Positions 9,057 through 17,081 of a stretch of DNA of 64,000 nt are shown piece after piece (the stretch's first letter is position 1; each line of letters begins with the position of its first letter). A program made the translations under genes and the position numbers. The notes under the pieces are model-generated. The model was not told the DNA's origin, made no database searches, and saw only the letters and a list, made by a program, of their open reading frames with translations. The DNA comes from Frigoribacterium sp. PvP032. Its GTDB lineage: Bacteria > Actinomycetota > Actinomycetes > Actinomycetales > Microbacteriaceae. Where the stretch lies: NCBI RefSeq assembly GCF_017833035.1, contig NZ_JAFIBM010000001.1:1922001-1986000 (forward strand), given 5' to 3'.

Positions 9057-10337
9057 ATGGATCAAGGCAACACCGCGTTCATGCTGATCTGCGCAGCACT
9101 CGTGCTGCTCATGACGCCCGGACTGGCGTTCTTCTACGGAGGCCTCGTCAAGGCCAAGAGCGTCATCAGCATGATGATGCTCAGCTTCGGCGCGATGGGC
9201 CTGATCGGCGTCCTGTGGGTGCTGTACGGCTACGCGATCGCGTTCGGCAACCCGACCTCGATCCCCGGCGGCTCCGACGCGTTCGTCGGCATCCAGGGCT
9301 GGTTCGGCATCGACACCGCGTCCCTCGGCCTCGACAGCGCCTTCCAGGACAGCCTCGCCCCGGCCGGCGACTACCCGACGATCGCCTTCGCCGCCTTCCA
9401 GGCGACCTTCGCGATCATCACCGTCGCCCTCATCTCCGGCGCCATCGCCGACCGCGCCAAGTTCGGCGCGTGGATGATCTTCGCCGGCGTCTGGGCCACG
9501 GTCGTCTACTTCCCCGTCGCGAGCTGGGTCTTCAACTTCACCACGGACGACGACGGCAACGTGGTCGGCGGCTGGATCGCGGCCATGGGCGTCATCGACT
9601 TCGCGGGCGGCACGGCCGTCCACATCAACGCCGGTGCCGCAGCACTCGCCCTGGCCCTGGTGCTCGGCAAGCGCGTCGGCTTCGCCAAGGGCGCCGACAA
9701 GCCTCACAACCCGCCCTTCGTGCTGCTGGGCGCCGGTCTGCTCTGGTTCGGCTGGTTCGGCTTCAACGCCGGCTCCGAGCTCGCTGCCGACGGCGTCGCG
9801 GCCCTCGCGTTCCTCAACACGATCGCCGCACCTGCCGCCGCCGTGCTCGGCTGGCTCGTCGTCGAGAAGCTCAAGGACGGCAAGGCCACGTCGGTCGGCG
9901 CCGCCTCGGGCGCCGTCGCGGGTCTCGTCGCCATCACCCCGGCCTGCGCCGCGCTGACCCCCGGCTGGGCCGTCGTGCTCGGCGTCGTCGCCGGCGCCGT
10001 CTGCGCCCTCGCCATCGACCTCAAGTTCAAGCTCGGCTTCGACGACTCGCTCGACGTCGTCGGCATCCACCTCGTCGGCGGCCTGCTCGGGACGCTGTAC
10101 CTGGGCATCTTCGCCAACGACACCGGCCTGATCTTCTCCGGCACCTTCACGCAGCTCGGCATCCAGGCGCTCTCGGCCGTGGCCGTGATGCTCTACTCGT
10201 TCGTGCTCGCCTTCGTCATCGGCTTCGTCATCGAGAAGACGATCGGCTTCCGCGTCAAGAACGAGGACGAGGTCGCCGGCATCGACCTCGCCCTGCACGG
10301 CGAGGAGGGCTACGTGCTCGAGAACGCGCGCGCCTAG
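9057..10337 (+). CDS. amt: Ammonium transporter, Amt family
   Basis: Ammonia/ammonium channel of the Amt/Mep/Rh family, 426 residues, with the usual run of about eleven hydrophobic segments. Hallmarks include TPGLAFFYGGLVKAKS near the N-terminus, DFAGGTAVHINAGAAALALAL, WFGWFGFNAGSELAADG and DVVGIHLVGGLLGTLYLGIF, whose histidines correspond to the pore twin-His pair. The ATG was chosen by homology and by GAGAGG upstream; the frame is open earlier. No glnK or glnD follows. The leader carries a GlnR-like operator and the gene ends in a strong hairpin. Confidence 0.97.
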   Translation: MDQGNTAFMLICAALVLLMTPGLAFFYGGLVKAKSVISMMMLSFGAMGLIGVLWVLYGYAIAFGNPTSIPGGSDAFVGIQGWFGIDTASLGLDSAFQDSLAPAGDYPTIAFAAFQATFAIITVALISGAIADRAKFGAWMIFAGVWATVVYFPVASWVFNFTTDDDGNVVGGWIAAMGVIDFAGGTAVHINAGAAALALALVLGKRVGFAKGADKPHNPPFVLLGAGLLWFGWFGFNAGSELAADGVAALAFLNTIAAPAAAVLGWLVVEKLKDGKATSVGAASGAVAGLVAITPACAALTPGWAVVLGVVAGAVCALAIDLKFKLGFDDSLDVVGIHLVGGLLGTLYLGIFANDTGLIFSGTFTQLGIQALSAVAVMLYSFVLAFVIGFVIEKTIGFRVKNEDEVAGIDLALHGEEGYVLENARA

Positions 10338-10377
10338 CGCTCAGCCTCGCCGCACCTCCTCGGCGCACGTCCTCAGG

Positions 10378-10408
10378 CGGCCCCGGTCTTCACGACCGGG
10401 GCCGTTCT
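10378..10408 (+). terminator. Terminator of amt
   Basis: Perfect 11-bp stem CGGCCCCGGTC / GACCGGGGCCG with loop TTCAC, followed by TTCT. It begins 41 bases after the amt stop. Confidence 0.8.
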
Positions 10409-10632
10409 GCGTGCCCGGCCGGCTGCGTGCCCGGCGTCTGCGCGGCGGCGCAGGGGCGTCGACACCCGCGGAAGCCGCGCGGACCCTCGTGCGCGCCGAG
10501 GGGTGTGCGCGGCTTCGAGGGGTGCCGGCAGCCGAGGAGGCGCGGGCCGGGCACCCGGGGGAGCCAGCGGCCGCCTGGACCGGGTCGGGCGACGACGCGA
10601 GCTCGATGACAGCACGAGCCCGGGAACGACGG

Positions 10633-10656
10633 AGGCCCCCGATCTCTCGGGGGCCT
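10633..10656 (-). terminator. Terminator hairpin downstream of the tRNA Gly-Cys-Val unit
   Basis: Perfect 10-bp stem AGGCCCCCGA / TCGGGGGCCT with a four-base loop, nine bases beyond the 3' end of tRNA-Val(GAC). There is no long T tract on either strand, so it may work as a G+C-rich hairpin stop for the minus-strand tRNA transcript. Confidence 0.65.
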
Positions 10657-10664
10657 TCTCTGTG

Positions 10665-10736
10665 TGAGCGATACTGGGATCGAACCAGCGACCTCTTCCG
10701 TGTCAGGGAAGCGCGCTACCGCTGCGCCAATCGCTC
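10665..10736 (-). tRNA. tRNA-Val(GAC)
   Basis: Cloverleaf with acceptor GAGCGAT/ATCGCTC, D-arm GCGC-AGCGGTA-GCGC, anticodon arm CTTCC-CTGACAC-GGAAG (anticodon GAC), T-arm GCTGG-TTCGATC-CCAGT and discriminator A. CCA is not encoded. It is the last member of a three-tRNA minus-strand unit. Confidence 0.96.
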
Positions 10737-10802
10737 ATGCTTGTTCAGTTGTGACCGTCTCGCGGAGACGGATCGATCATAGACCCAGAGGATGGTCCAT
10801 GG

Positions 10803-10873
10803 AGGTGGAGACGGGATTTGAACCCGCGTGAACGGCTTTGCAGGCCGGTGCCTCGCCTCTCGGCCACTCCACC
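10803..10873 (-). tRNA. tRNA-Cys(GCA)
   Basis: Acceptor GGTGGAG/CTCCACC, anticodon loop CTGCAAA (anticodon GCA), T-arm with GGTTCAAATCC, and discriminator U as expected for cysteine tRNA. The 3' CCA is encoded (complement of 10800-10802). It is the middle gene of the Gly-Cys-Val unit. Confidence 0.96.
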
Positions 10874-10886
10874 AGATGAGATACTC

Positions 10887-10920
10887 CCAGAGGGAGCCAC
10901 CATCGGTGGACTCCCTCTGG
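10887..10920 (-). other. Long hairpin between tRNA-Gly and tRNA-Cys
   Basis: CCAGAGGGAG (10887-10896) pairs with CTCCCTCTGG (10911-10920), and CCACC (10897-10901) pairs with GGTGG (10905-10909) around an ATC loop, with one unpaired A. It is a nearly perfect 15-bp stem inside the tRNA transcript. A processing signal or a partial terminator are both possible. Confidence 0.6.
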
Positions 10921-10935
10921 TGAGCTTTACACTCG

Positions 10936-11007
10936 AGCGGATGACGAGATTCGAACTCGCGACCCTCACCTTGGCAAGGTGATGCGCTACCACTGCGCCA
11001 CATCCGC
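10936..11007 (-). tRNA. tRNA-Gly(GCC)
   Basis: Acceptor GCGGATG/CATCCGC, D-arm GCGC-AGTGGTA-GCGC, anticodon loop TTGCCAA (anticodon GCC), T-arm GCGAG-TTCGAAT-CTCGT, discriminator U. CCA is not encoded. It is first in the minus-strand unit, about 50 bases from the predicted transcription start. Confidence 0.96.
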
Positions 11008-11065
11008 ATTTCGGTTCGCATTCCTGCGATGTTTCTTTCGTTCCGCATCGCTGCGAACAAGAAGA

Positions 11066-11094
11066 ACACTACCCAGACCCTGGACAGAAAACAA
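11066..11094 (-). promoter_or_regulatory. Promoter of the tRNA Gly-Cys-Val unit
   Basis: On the minus strand TTGTTT (complement of 11089-11094) and TAGTGT (complement of 11066-11071) are separated by 17 bases, a good sigma-70-type promoter for this G+C-rich genome. The start would fall near 11059, about 50 bases before tRNA-Gly. Confidence 0.65.
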
Positions 11095-11209
11095 ATCGAG
11101 AGATGTTCGTGTCTTCGTCGCCTCCTCGACACCTCACCGGAGGTGCTGCCAGCCCCCTCGAATGGCGTCGGGGCCAGAAGATCCACTAGTATCGACGAGT
11201 CCCGATCAG

Positions 11210-11282
11210 GGGCGATTGGCGCAGTTGGTAGCGCGCTTCCTTCACACGGAAGAGGTCATCGGTTCGAGTCCGGTATCGCCCA
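11210..11282 (+). tRNA. tRNA-Val(CAC)
   Basis: Acceptor GGGCGAT/ATCGCCC, D-arm GCGC-AGTTGGTA-GCGC, anticodon arm CTTCC-TTCACAC-GGAAG (anticodon CAC), T-arm ATCGG-TTCGAGT-CCGGT, discriminator A. CCA is encoded at 11283-11285. It is divergent from the three-tRNA unit; a TAGTAT at 11187-11192 could be its -10 element. Confidence 0.96.
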
Positions 11283-11484
11283 CCACGTTCTCCCCGCAGT
11301 CGACGAAGCCCCGGCCCCGCCGGGGCTTTCCTCATGCCGCAAGCCTCCCGACGGCCCGTTCGACCTGCTCGTCGAGGGCTGAGCCGAGGGGGCTGGCGCC
11401 ACCGTCGCCATCGACGAGACGTCGCCCCCGTCAGGGCACACTGCAACTCCGCAGCCACCGCCTGACGCTGCACACGAGGGAGAC

Positions 11485-12996
11485 ATGACCACCGACTCGG
11501 ACGAGCAGACCTCACGGCCCGCGGCCGCGACCCGTTCCGCGGACGGCGTCCTCACCGGTGCCGTGCTCTGCCCGGTGTGCCATCAGCACCGTGGCCGTGG
11601 GGTCTCGCACCGCTGCGCAGCACCCGGCCTCGTCGTCCTGCCTGCCCCGGCTCACCGCATCCTCGACGCGCTCCGCGCTGCCGGCGGCCGCCCGCTCGTC
11701 GTCGGCGGCGCCGTCCGCGACGCTCTCCGCGACGCTCTGAGCGGAGGGGCCTCCAGCGCGACCCCGAAGGACGTCGACATCGAGGTCCTCGACGTGGACG
11801 AGCTCGAGCAGCTCCGCCCGCACCTGGCCCGCGTCGCCCGGGTCGACGACGTCGGAGCCTCCTTCGGCATCCTCGTCGCGACCGTCGGCGGAGTCGACTT
11901 CGACATCTCCGTCGCTCGCGAGAGGTCGACCGCGGGGGGAGAGACCGCCGCGTCCAGCCGTCGCGACTTCACCGCCAACGCCCTCGGCTGGGACTACGCC
12001 ACCGGCGAGCTCGTCGACCCCTGGGGCGGAGCTGCCGACGTCGCGGCGAGCGTCCTCCGCCGCGTGGGCCCGTCCTTCTCCGACGATCCCCTCCGGCCCC
12101 TCCGCGCCGTGCAGTTCGTCGCCCGCTTCGGGTGGCGCATCGACGAGGAGACGCTCGAGGCCTGCCGCGACCTCGCCCCGTCCTACGGCACCGTTCCGCG
12201 CAGCCGTGTCTGGGGCGAGTGGAAGAAGCTCGCCACCCGCGGGATCCACATCTCCCGGGCCGTGCAGGCCCTCGAGGACATGGGGTGGCTGTCGCACTTC
12301 CCTGCCCTCGCTGCGGCGCGAGGCGTCCCGCAGGACCCCGTCTGGCACCCGGAAGGCGACGTCCTCACCCACCTCGGCCTCTCGGCCGACGCCGCCGCGG
12401 CCTCCGCCGAGAGCAGCGGCCTGCCCGCTGACGCCCGCCTCCTCGCCGTCCTCGGGGCACTCGTCCACGACGTCGGCAAGCCGTACGTCACCGCCGTGAC
12501 CGACGACGGCCGCATCACGAGCTACGGCCACGACACGGTCGGCGACCCCGTCGCGCAGGACTTCCTCACCGGGATCGGCTCACCGCACGTCCTCCGAGAC
12601 CGCATCGGCGGGCTCGTCGCCGAGCACATGTGCCACGTCAGCACAGTGGGCTCGCCGACGAAGGCAGCGGTCAGGCGCCTCGTCAGGCGCCTGGACCGGC
12701 GGTCCGGCGTGACCATCCTCGACTGGGCCAGGGTCGTCGACGCCGACGTCGCCGGACGCGGCCCTGCCGGGAGCCCGCCGGTCTCGGGACCGTGGGTCGC
12801 CCTGGCGACCGAGCTCGGCCCTTCGCCCCGGAAGAGCCTCCTCACCGGACGTCACCTCATGAGCCTCGGCTACCGGCCGGGCCCGCAGCTCGGCGTGATC
12901 ATCGCGGCTGCCGTCGAGGCGCAGGACGACGGGCTCTTCGACGACGAGGAAGGCGCCGTCGCGTGGTTCGTCGAGCAGGAGGTGCCACGGGCCTGA
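11485..12996 (+). CDS. CCA-adding/poly(A) polymerase-type nucleotidyltransferase with HD domain and Cys/His N-terminus
   Basis: Class II tRNA nucleotidyltransferase-like protein, 503 residues. The N-terminus holds C29PVC32, then H42-R-C44, a possible small zinc site not usual for CCA enzymes. The polymerase head follows: LVVGGAVRDAL at 71-81, catalytic KDVDIEV at 95-101, RRDFTANALGWDY, and DDPLRPLRAVQFVARFGW. An HD domain with LVHDVGKP lies near residue 328. Start ATG has GAGGGAG just upstream. Two of the four adjacent tRNA genes lack an encoded CCA. It may be the tRNA CCA enzyme or a second family member; this window cannot decide. Confidence 0.82.
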   Translation: MTTDSDEQTSRPAAATRSADGVLTGAVLCPVCHQHRGRGVSHRCAAPGLVVLPAPAHRILDALRAAGGRPLVVGGAVRDALRDALSGGASSATPKDVDIEVLDVDELEQLRPHLARVARVDDVGASFGILVATVGGVDFDISVARERSTAGGETAASSRRDFTANALGWDYATGELVDPWGGAADVAASVLRRVGPSFSDDPLRPLRAVQFVARFGWRIDEETLEACRDLAPSYGTVPRSRVWGEWKKLATRGIHISRAVQALEDMGWLSHFPALAAARGVPQDPVWHPEGDVLTHLGLSADAAAASAESSGLPADARLLAVLGALVHDVGKPYVTAVTDDGRITSYGHDTVGDPVAQDFLTGIGSPHVLRDRIGGLVAEHMCHVSTVGSPTKAAVRRLVRRLDRRSGVTILDWARVVDADVAGRGPAGSPPVSGPWVALATELGPSPRKSLLTGRHLMSLGYRPGPQLGVIIAAAVEAQDDGLFDDEEGAVAWFVEQEVPRA

Positions 12997-13053
12997 GAGG
13001 CAGCTGTCGCGCGCGCGACCGCCATCGTCGCCCGACGGTGCCAGGATCGGGGG

Positions 13054-14085
13054 ATGCGCGCCGTCCAGTACGACCACTTCGGGTCCGTCCCGACCATCGT
13101 CGAGCTCCCCGAGCCTGCAGCGCCGGCGGACGGCGTGGTCGTCGGGGTCGCCGCGACAGGGGTCTGCCGCAGCGACTGGCACGCCTGGAAGGGGCACGAC
13201 GACTCGGTGCGGCTGCCGCACGTCCCCGGGCACGAGTTCGCCGGCGTGGTCACGGCCGTGGGCCCCGACGTCAGGCGGGTCTCGGTCGGAGACCGTGTCA
13301 CCGCCCCCTTCGTCTTCGCGTGCGGCACGTGCGACGAGTGCCGGGCGGGGGCGACCCAGGTGTGCACCCGCCAGGAGCAGCCTGGCTTCACCCGGCTCGG
13401 CTCCTGGGCCGAGTCCGTGGTCGTCCCGCACGCCGACGTCAACGTGGTCGCCCTGCCGGACGCCGTCGGGTTCGAGGCCGCCGCCGCGCTCGGCTGCCGC
13501 TTCGGGACGGCGTACCACGCACTCCACGACCGGGCCAGGGTGAGCCAGGGCGAGCACGTGGCCGTCTTCGGCTGCGGCGGCGTCGGCCTCTCGGCGATCG
13601 CGGTGGCCGTCGCCGCAGGCGCGCGCGTCGTCGCCGTCGACATCTCGCCCGCGGCGCTCGAACGGGCAGCTGCCCTCGGCGCCGACGTCGTCCCGATGGA
13701 CGAGCAGGCCGTCGAGGCGGTCCGGGTCCTCACCGGAGGCGGTGCGCACGTCGCGCTCGACGCCTACGGCAGCCGTGCCACGTCCGCCGCCTCGGTGCGG
13801 TCCCTCAGGCCGCGGGGCAGGCACGTCCAGGTGGGGCTCCTCCTCGACGACGAGGCCGCACCGGTAATCCCGATGGGGAGGGTCATCGCCGACGAGCTCG
13901 AGCTGCTGGGCAGCCACGGCATCTCGGTCGGCGAGTACGCCGCGATGATCGCCGACGTCGTCGCCGGCCGCCTGCGACCCGACGAGTCGATCGGCCGGAC
14001 GATCGGCTTCGACGACCTCCCCGGCGCACTGGCCGACATGGACCGCCCGGCGACCACCGCCGGCATGACGGTGGCCGTGTTCTGA
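13054..14085 (+). CDS. Zinc-dependent alcohol dehydrogenase, MDR family
   Basis: Medium-chain dehydrogenase of 343 residues. Catalytic zinc ligands appear in GVCRSDWHAW and PHVPGHEFAG; the structural zinc lobe has four cysteines in ACGTCDECRAGATQVC. The Rossmann fold starts at VAVFGCGGVGLSAIAVAVAAG with D in VVAVDIS, pointing to NAD preference. It is probably an oxidoreductase acting on alcohols or aldehydes; the substrate is unknown. It follows the nucleotidyltransferase by 57 bases with a weak AGGA upstream of ATG. It converges on the LtrA-type gene. Confidence 0.9.
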   Translation: MRAVQYDHFGSVPTIVELPEPAAPADGVVVGVAATGVCRSDWHAWKGHDDSVRLPHVPGHEFAGVVTAVGPDVRRVSVGDRVTAPFVFACGTCDECRAGATQVCTRQEQPGFTRLGSWAESVVVPHADVNVVALPDAVGFEAAAALGCRFGTAYHALHDRARVSQGEHVAVFGCGGVGLSAIAVAVAAGARVVAVDISPAALERAAALGADVVPMDEQAVEAVRVLTGGGAHVALDAYGSRATSAASVRSLRPRGRHVQVGLLLDDEAAPVIPMGRVIADELELLGSHGISVGEYAAMIADVVAGRLRPDESIGRTIGFDDLPGALADMDRPATTAGMTVAVF

Positions 14086-14121
14086 GGACTCGACCGGGCG
14101 ACCGGCCGCCGACCCGCCTCC

Positions 14122-15327
14122 TCAGTGGGGCTCGGCCGACGTCGGACGAGCACTCCGATCTGCGGCCACCGCGGCGACGACGAGCGCCGAGCAGACGGCC
14201 GCGACGCCGACGAGGGAGCCGCCGACCCCGAACGGCAGCGCGAGGAACGGCGTCGCGAGCACCACGGCGGCTGCAGGCAGCATGAGGCGCCCGCTCGTCC
14301 GTCGACCGTCTCGGAGCGGCGCGTGCACAGCCCAGACGACGACGAGCACGAGCGTCACGGGCACGGCGACGGCTGCGCCGACCACCACGTCGGAGGCGCG
14401 GAGATGGCCCCCGACAGCAGCGACCGACACCTCGAGCCCGGCCCCCAGGGCCCCGAGGGCGGCGAAGACGACGTAGTGGGCGTAGCCCCAGCGGTACGAG
14501 AGATCCCGACGGCTCTCGAGCAGCTCGCCGGCCGGCTGCAGCCACCAGATCCACCAGAGCGCGAAGACGACCACGAGTGCGCAGCCGGCCACGAGGACCA
14601 GCTCGAGGCTGACGCCTCCCTCGGCCAGCGCCTCCTGGACGCCGTTCACCGCGGCCAGGACGCTCTCGCCCAGCAGGATGATCGCGAAGAGCCCGTACCG
14701 CTCGGCGATGTGGTGCGGGTGCCAGCCGGGACCGCCGGCACGGGCCGCCCACAGCGGGACCGCGAGCTCGAGCCCCGCGAGGACGACGAAGCTGGCCACC
14801 CCCAGGTGGTCGGGCAGCAGGAGGCGGAGGACCCAGCCGACCTGGACCAGCGTCACCCCGACGGCGTTCCGCAGCGCCGTCCGCCGGTGCTCCGGCCCGG
14901 CCGCGGCCACGCGCAGCCACTGCGCGACCTGCGCGCCTCTCATCACCGCGTACCCGATCGTGACGGCCGTGTAGTCGCCCGCGCCGAACGCGGCGGGCAC
15001 ACCGGCGGCCAGGACGAGCACGCCCGCCATCTGCGCCAGGGTCAGCAGCCGGTACGAGACGTCGTCGGTGTCGTAGCCAGAGGCGAACCAGGTGAAGTTC
15101 ATCCACGCCCACCAGATGGCGAAGAAGACCATCCCGTAGGGCAGCACGGCCTCGGCGAGGTGCCCCGCCTCCGCGCCGTGCACGAGCTCGCGGGCGACCT
15201 GGGCGATCGCGACGACGAAGGTGAGGTCGACGAGCAGCTCGAGCGGGCTGGACACCCGTCCCGACTCGTCGGAGGAGCGGGGGCGCATGCGCACGTGGGG
15301 GAGACCGGAGGTCGTCACGGCGGTCAT
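14122..15327 (-). CDS. ltrA: Low temperature requirement A (LtrA) family membrane protein
   Basis: Polytopic membrane protein of 401 residues, almost entirely hydrophobic helices. LtrA-family marks are SSPLELLVDLTFVVAIAQVA near the N-terminus, FFAIWWAWMNFTWFASGYDTDD, and the conserved AERYGLFAIILLGESVLA. In Listeria the family founder is needed for growth at low temperature, but the molecular function is unknown. The C-terminus contains several more helices. The ATG start is the first in frame before the hydrophobic core. Confidence 0.88.
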   Translation of the reverse strand: MTAVTTSGLPHVRMRPRSSDESGRVSSPLELLVDLTFVVAIAQVARELVHGAEAGHLAEAVLPYGMVFFAIWWAWMNFTWFASGYDTDDVSYRLLTLAQMAGVLVLAAGVPAAFGAGDYTAVTIGYAVMRGAQVAQWLRVAAAGPEHRRTALRNAVGVTLVQVGWVLRLLLPDHLGVASFVVLAGLELAVPLWAARAGGPGWHPHHIAERYGLFAIILLGESVLAAVNGVQEALAEGGVSLELVLVAGCALVVVFALWWIWWLQPAGELLESRRDLSYRWGYAHYVVFAALGALGAGLEVSVAAVGGHLRASDVVVGAAVAVPVTLVLVVVWAVHAPLRDGRRTSGRLMLPAAAVVLATPFLALPFGVGGSLVGVAAVCSALVVAAVAADRSARPTSAEPH

Positions 15328-15377
15328 CCTGGCACCGACACGGCCCGGCCCGCACGGCGGCCAGCCGCAGCGACGAC

Positions 15378-15407
15378 GGAGAGCCCCGGGCTTCCCCGGG
15401 GCTCTCC
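15378..15407 (-). terminator. Hairpin downstream of the manganese catalase remnant
   Basis: Thirteen-base perfect stem GGAGAGCCCCGGG / CCCGGGGCTCTCC around a four-base loop, 25 bases beyond the ancestral stop of the catalase remnant. It probably terminated that gene and now separates it from ltrA. Confidence 0.7.
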
Positions 15408-15417
15408 GGCGTGCGAG

Positions 15418-15447
15418 CTACCTGCCCGTCGGCTACTTGCCCGTCGG
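15418..15447. repeat. 15-bp tandem duplication at the catalase stop
   Basis: CTACCTGCCCGTCGG (15418-15432) and CTACTTGCCCGTCGG (15433-15447) are adjacent copies with one difference. Read on the minus strand the second copy encodes the last residues PTGK and the TAG stop; the other copy repeats them downstream. Confidence 0.85.
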
Positions 15448-16160
15448 CCCGTAGAAGCTCTCGATGTCGGCCAGCTCCATCTCGGCGGTCTGCTGGATGA
15501 GCGACAGCAGGTCCTAGTCGAGGCCGGGGGAGAACTCCTCCAGGCGCTCGGGCGAGATCGTCGACGGTGCGCCCTTCGGCGCCTGCCCGGTCGACGACAG
15601 CTCCGTGCCGTCGCCCGACGGGGAGGTGCCCTGGAAGATCTTGCCTGCCTCCGACTTGCCGTCGAGGTCGAACGTGTACTGCTTGCTCTGCAGCCCGAGG
15701 TCGACGAGCTCCTTCACCTCGGGGAACTGCTCGGCGTTGGTCTTCGGGATCGGCAGCAGCTTGCCCCAGTCGACGCCCAGCGTCTCGAGTGCCTTGGCGT
15801 AGGCGTTCTCGTGCGCCTGGTCGCGCACGATCAGGTACGCGACGGTCTTGCGGGCCACGGGGTTGTCCGTCATCTCGTAGATGCGGCTCTTCTGCAGCCG
15901 GCCCGTCGACTCGAGCATCAGGTTGTACAGCAGGTCGAGCGGCAGGTTGCCCGAGTTGTAGACGTAGCTGCCGCTCCACGGGTTGCCCACCGAGTCGACC
16001 GGCAACGCGCCCTGGGCGCCCACGAGGTAGTGGTGGATGTTGCCCGTGTCGAGCGCGATGGCCAGGGGCGTCGCGCCTCCTGCACCCGGGGTGTCGAGCG
16101 GGTCGGTGAGCTTGCCGGTGTAGTCGGGGCTGCCGTCGAGCAGCCGGCCACGGCAGTGGT
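15433..16160 (-). pseudogene. Manganese catalase remnant: 5' half missing and internal amber stop
   Basis: The frame from about 16150 gives LLDGSPDYTGKL, DTGNIHHYLVGAQGALP, NPWSGSYVYNSGNL, LESTGRLQKSRIYEMTDNP and RDQAHENAYAKALE, which is the C-terminal part of a ferritin-like dimanganese catalase. Of the five metal ligands only the later two (E of LESTGR, H of DQAHEN) remain; the N-terminal helices with the first three are absent. An in-frame TAG at 15514-15516 follows SPGLD, and the frame then continues DLLSLIQQTAEMELADIES to the ancestral TAG at 15433. Upstream lies repeat-rich DNA. It is almost certainly inactive as a peroxide-detoxifying enzyme. Confidence 0.87.
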
Positions 16161-16185
16161 AAAGACGGGGGACCAGGAGGCGGGG

Positions 16186-16215
16186 ACGAGGAGGCGGAGG
16201 ACGAGGAGGCGGAGG
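16186..16215. repeat. 15-bp tandem duplication at the catalase breakpoint
   Basis: ACGAGGAGGCGGAGG occurs twice back to back (16186-16200, 16201-16215), preceded by a degenerate purine-rich copy. It lies exactly where homology to manganese catalase stops, between the remnant and the glycosyltransferase stop. Confidence 0.85.
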
Positions 16216-16232
16216 ACGCGCGCGACTACCGC

Positions 16233-17081
16233 TCAGGCCGGCACGCGCTCCCAGCCGCCGTCCTCGGCGACGCGCACCGCGCCTCCGTCGCGGAAGGCCT
16301 CGAGCCAGCCGCCCATCGGCCACTCTCCCCAGCGCTCGGCGAAGCGCCGGCCGTTGCGGAGGATGTCGTCGAGGTGCTGCCAGGGCGGCGACGTCGTGGG
16401 GTGCCACTGGTGGTACGCGTGCGCCCCGCCGACCCAGACGAGCGGCAGGCCGAGCGACCGGGCCGTGAAGGCGAAGTCGGTGTCCTCGCCGCCGTAGCCC
16501 TCGTAGCCGGGCTCGAAGCCGCCGGTCCGCACCCAGGTGTCGGCCGTCAGGGCGAACGAGAGCGACCAGAACAGCGGGTACTGGTCGTGCCCGGCGACGA
16601 CCGTCTCGCCGGCGACGGGCGACGGGCGCGCCGCGTGCGGACGGGTGGCCGCCGCGAGCGAGTCGTCGTCGAGGCCGACGTGCCCCTCAGGCAGGTAGGT
16701 GACCGGGCCGCAGAGCAACGAGCCGGAGTGCGCCGCCGCGGCCGCCTCGTACCGGGCGACGAGGTCGGGGCCGGGGACGCAGTCCGCGTCGAGGAACACC
16801 ACGAGCGACGCGCCGAGGGCGATCGCCCGCTCGGAACCCGCGTTGCGACCGGCCGCGAGGCGCAGGCCGTGCGGTCCCGGCGGCACGTGCAGCACGTGCG
16901 CGTCCGCCAGCTCGGGGAGGTCGGGCGCCGGCGCCTCGTCGAGCCAGACGACGACGTGGGGCACCGACGGCCGGAGGCGCGCGAGGGCCTCGCGCTGCGG
17001 CAGGAGGTGGTCGAGACGGGCGGCCGAGCAGAGGGTCACCGCGACCGTCGAGCCGATCGGCCCCGACTGCTGCCCGGTCAC
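16233..17081 (-). CDS. Glycosyltransferase family 2 with galactosyltransferase-type C-terminal domain
   Basis: GT-A fold glycosyltransferase of 282 residues. The N-terminal strand is shortened (VAVTLCSAARLDHL), the nucleotide-sugar and metal site is FLDADC near residue 110, and the acceptor domain has GGFEPGYEGYGGEDTDFAF followed by AYHQWHP, the Glyco_transf_7C pattern. It is soluble with no membrane helix. Its GTG overlaps the stop of the upstream glycosyltransferase (GTGA). It is the last of four coupled genes. Donor and acceptor are unknown. Confidence 0.86.
   Translation of the reverse strand: MTGQQSGPIGSTVAVTLCSAARLDHLLPQREALARLRPSVPHVVVWLDEAPAPDLPELADAHVLHVPPGPHGLRLAAGRNAGSERAIALGASLVVFLDADCVPGPDLVARYEAAAAAHSGSLLCGPVTYLPEGHVGLDDDSLAAATRPHAARPSPVAGETVVAGHDQYPLFWSLSFALTADTWVRTGGFEPGYEGYGGEDTDFAFTARSLGLPLVWVGGAHAYHQWHPTTSPPWQHLDDILRNGRRFAERWGEWPMGGWLEAFRDGGAVRVAEDGGWERVPA

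Larger units (their letters stand above)
10338..10664. other. Intergenic stretch between amt and the tRNA cluster
   Basis: This 327-base gap holds two hairpins (amt terminator and the hairpin beyond the tRNA unit). The sequence between them, about 10410-10630, is very G+C rich and has no frame with a ribosome binding site or a recognisable protein. I see no further gene in it. Confidence 0.6.

Noticed and set aside
10411-10630. Possible small protein genes in the gap before the tRNAs
   Set aside because: The open frames are Arg/Gly/Ala-rich, have no ribosome binding site and run into the tRNA genes.
15514-15516. In-frame TAG in the catalase as a recoded (pyrrolysine-type) codon
   Set aside because: The gene also lacks its 5' half and metal ligands, so simple decay explains the stop; nothing else in the window suggests recoding.
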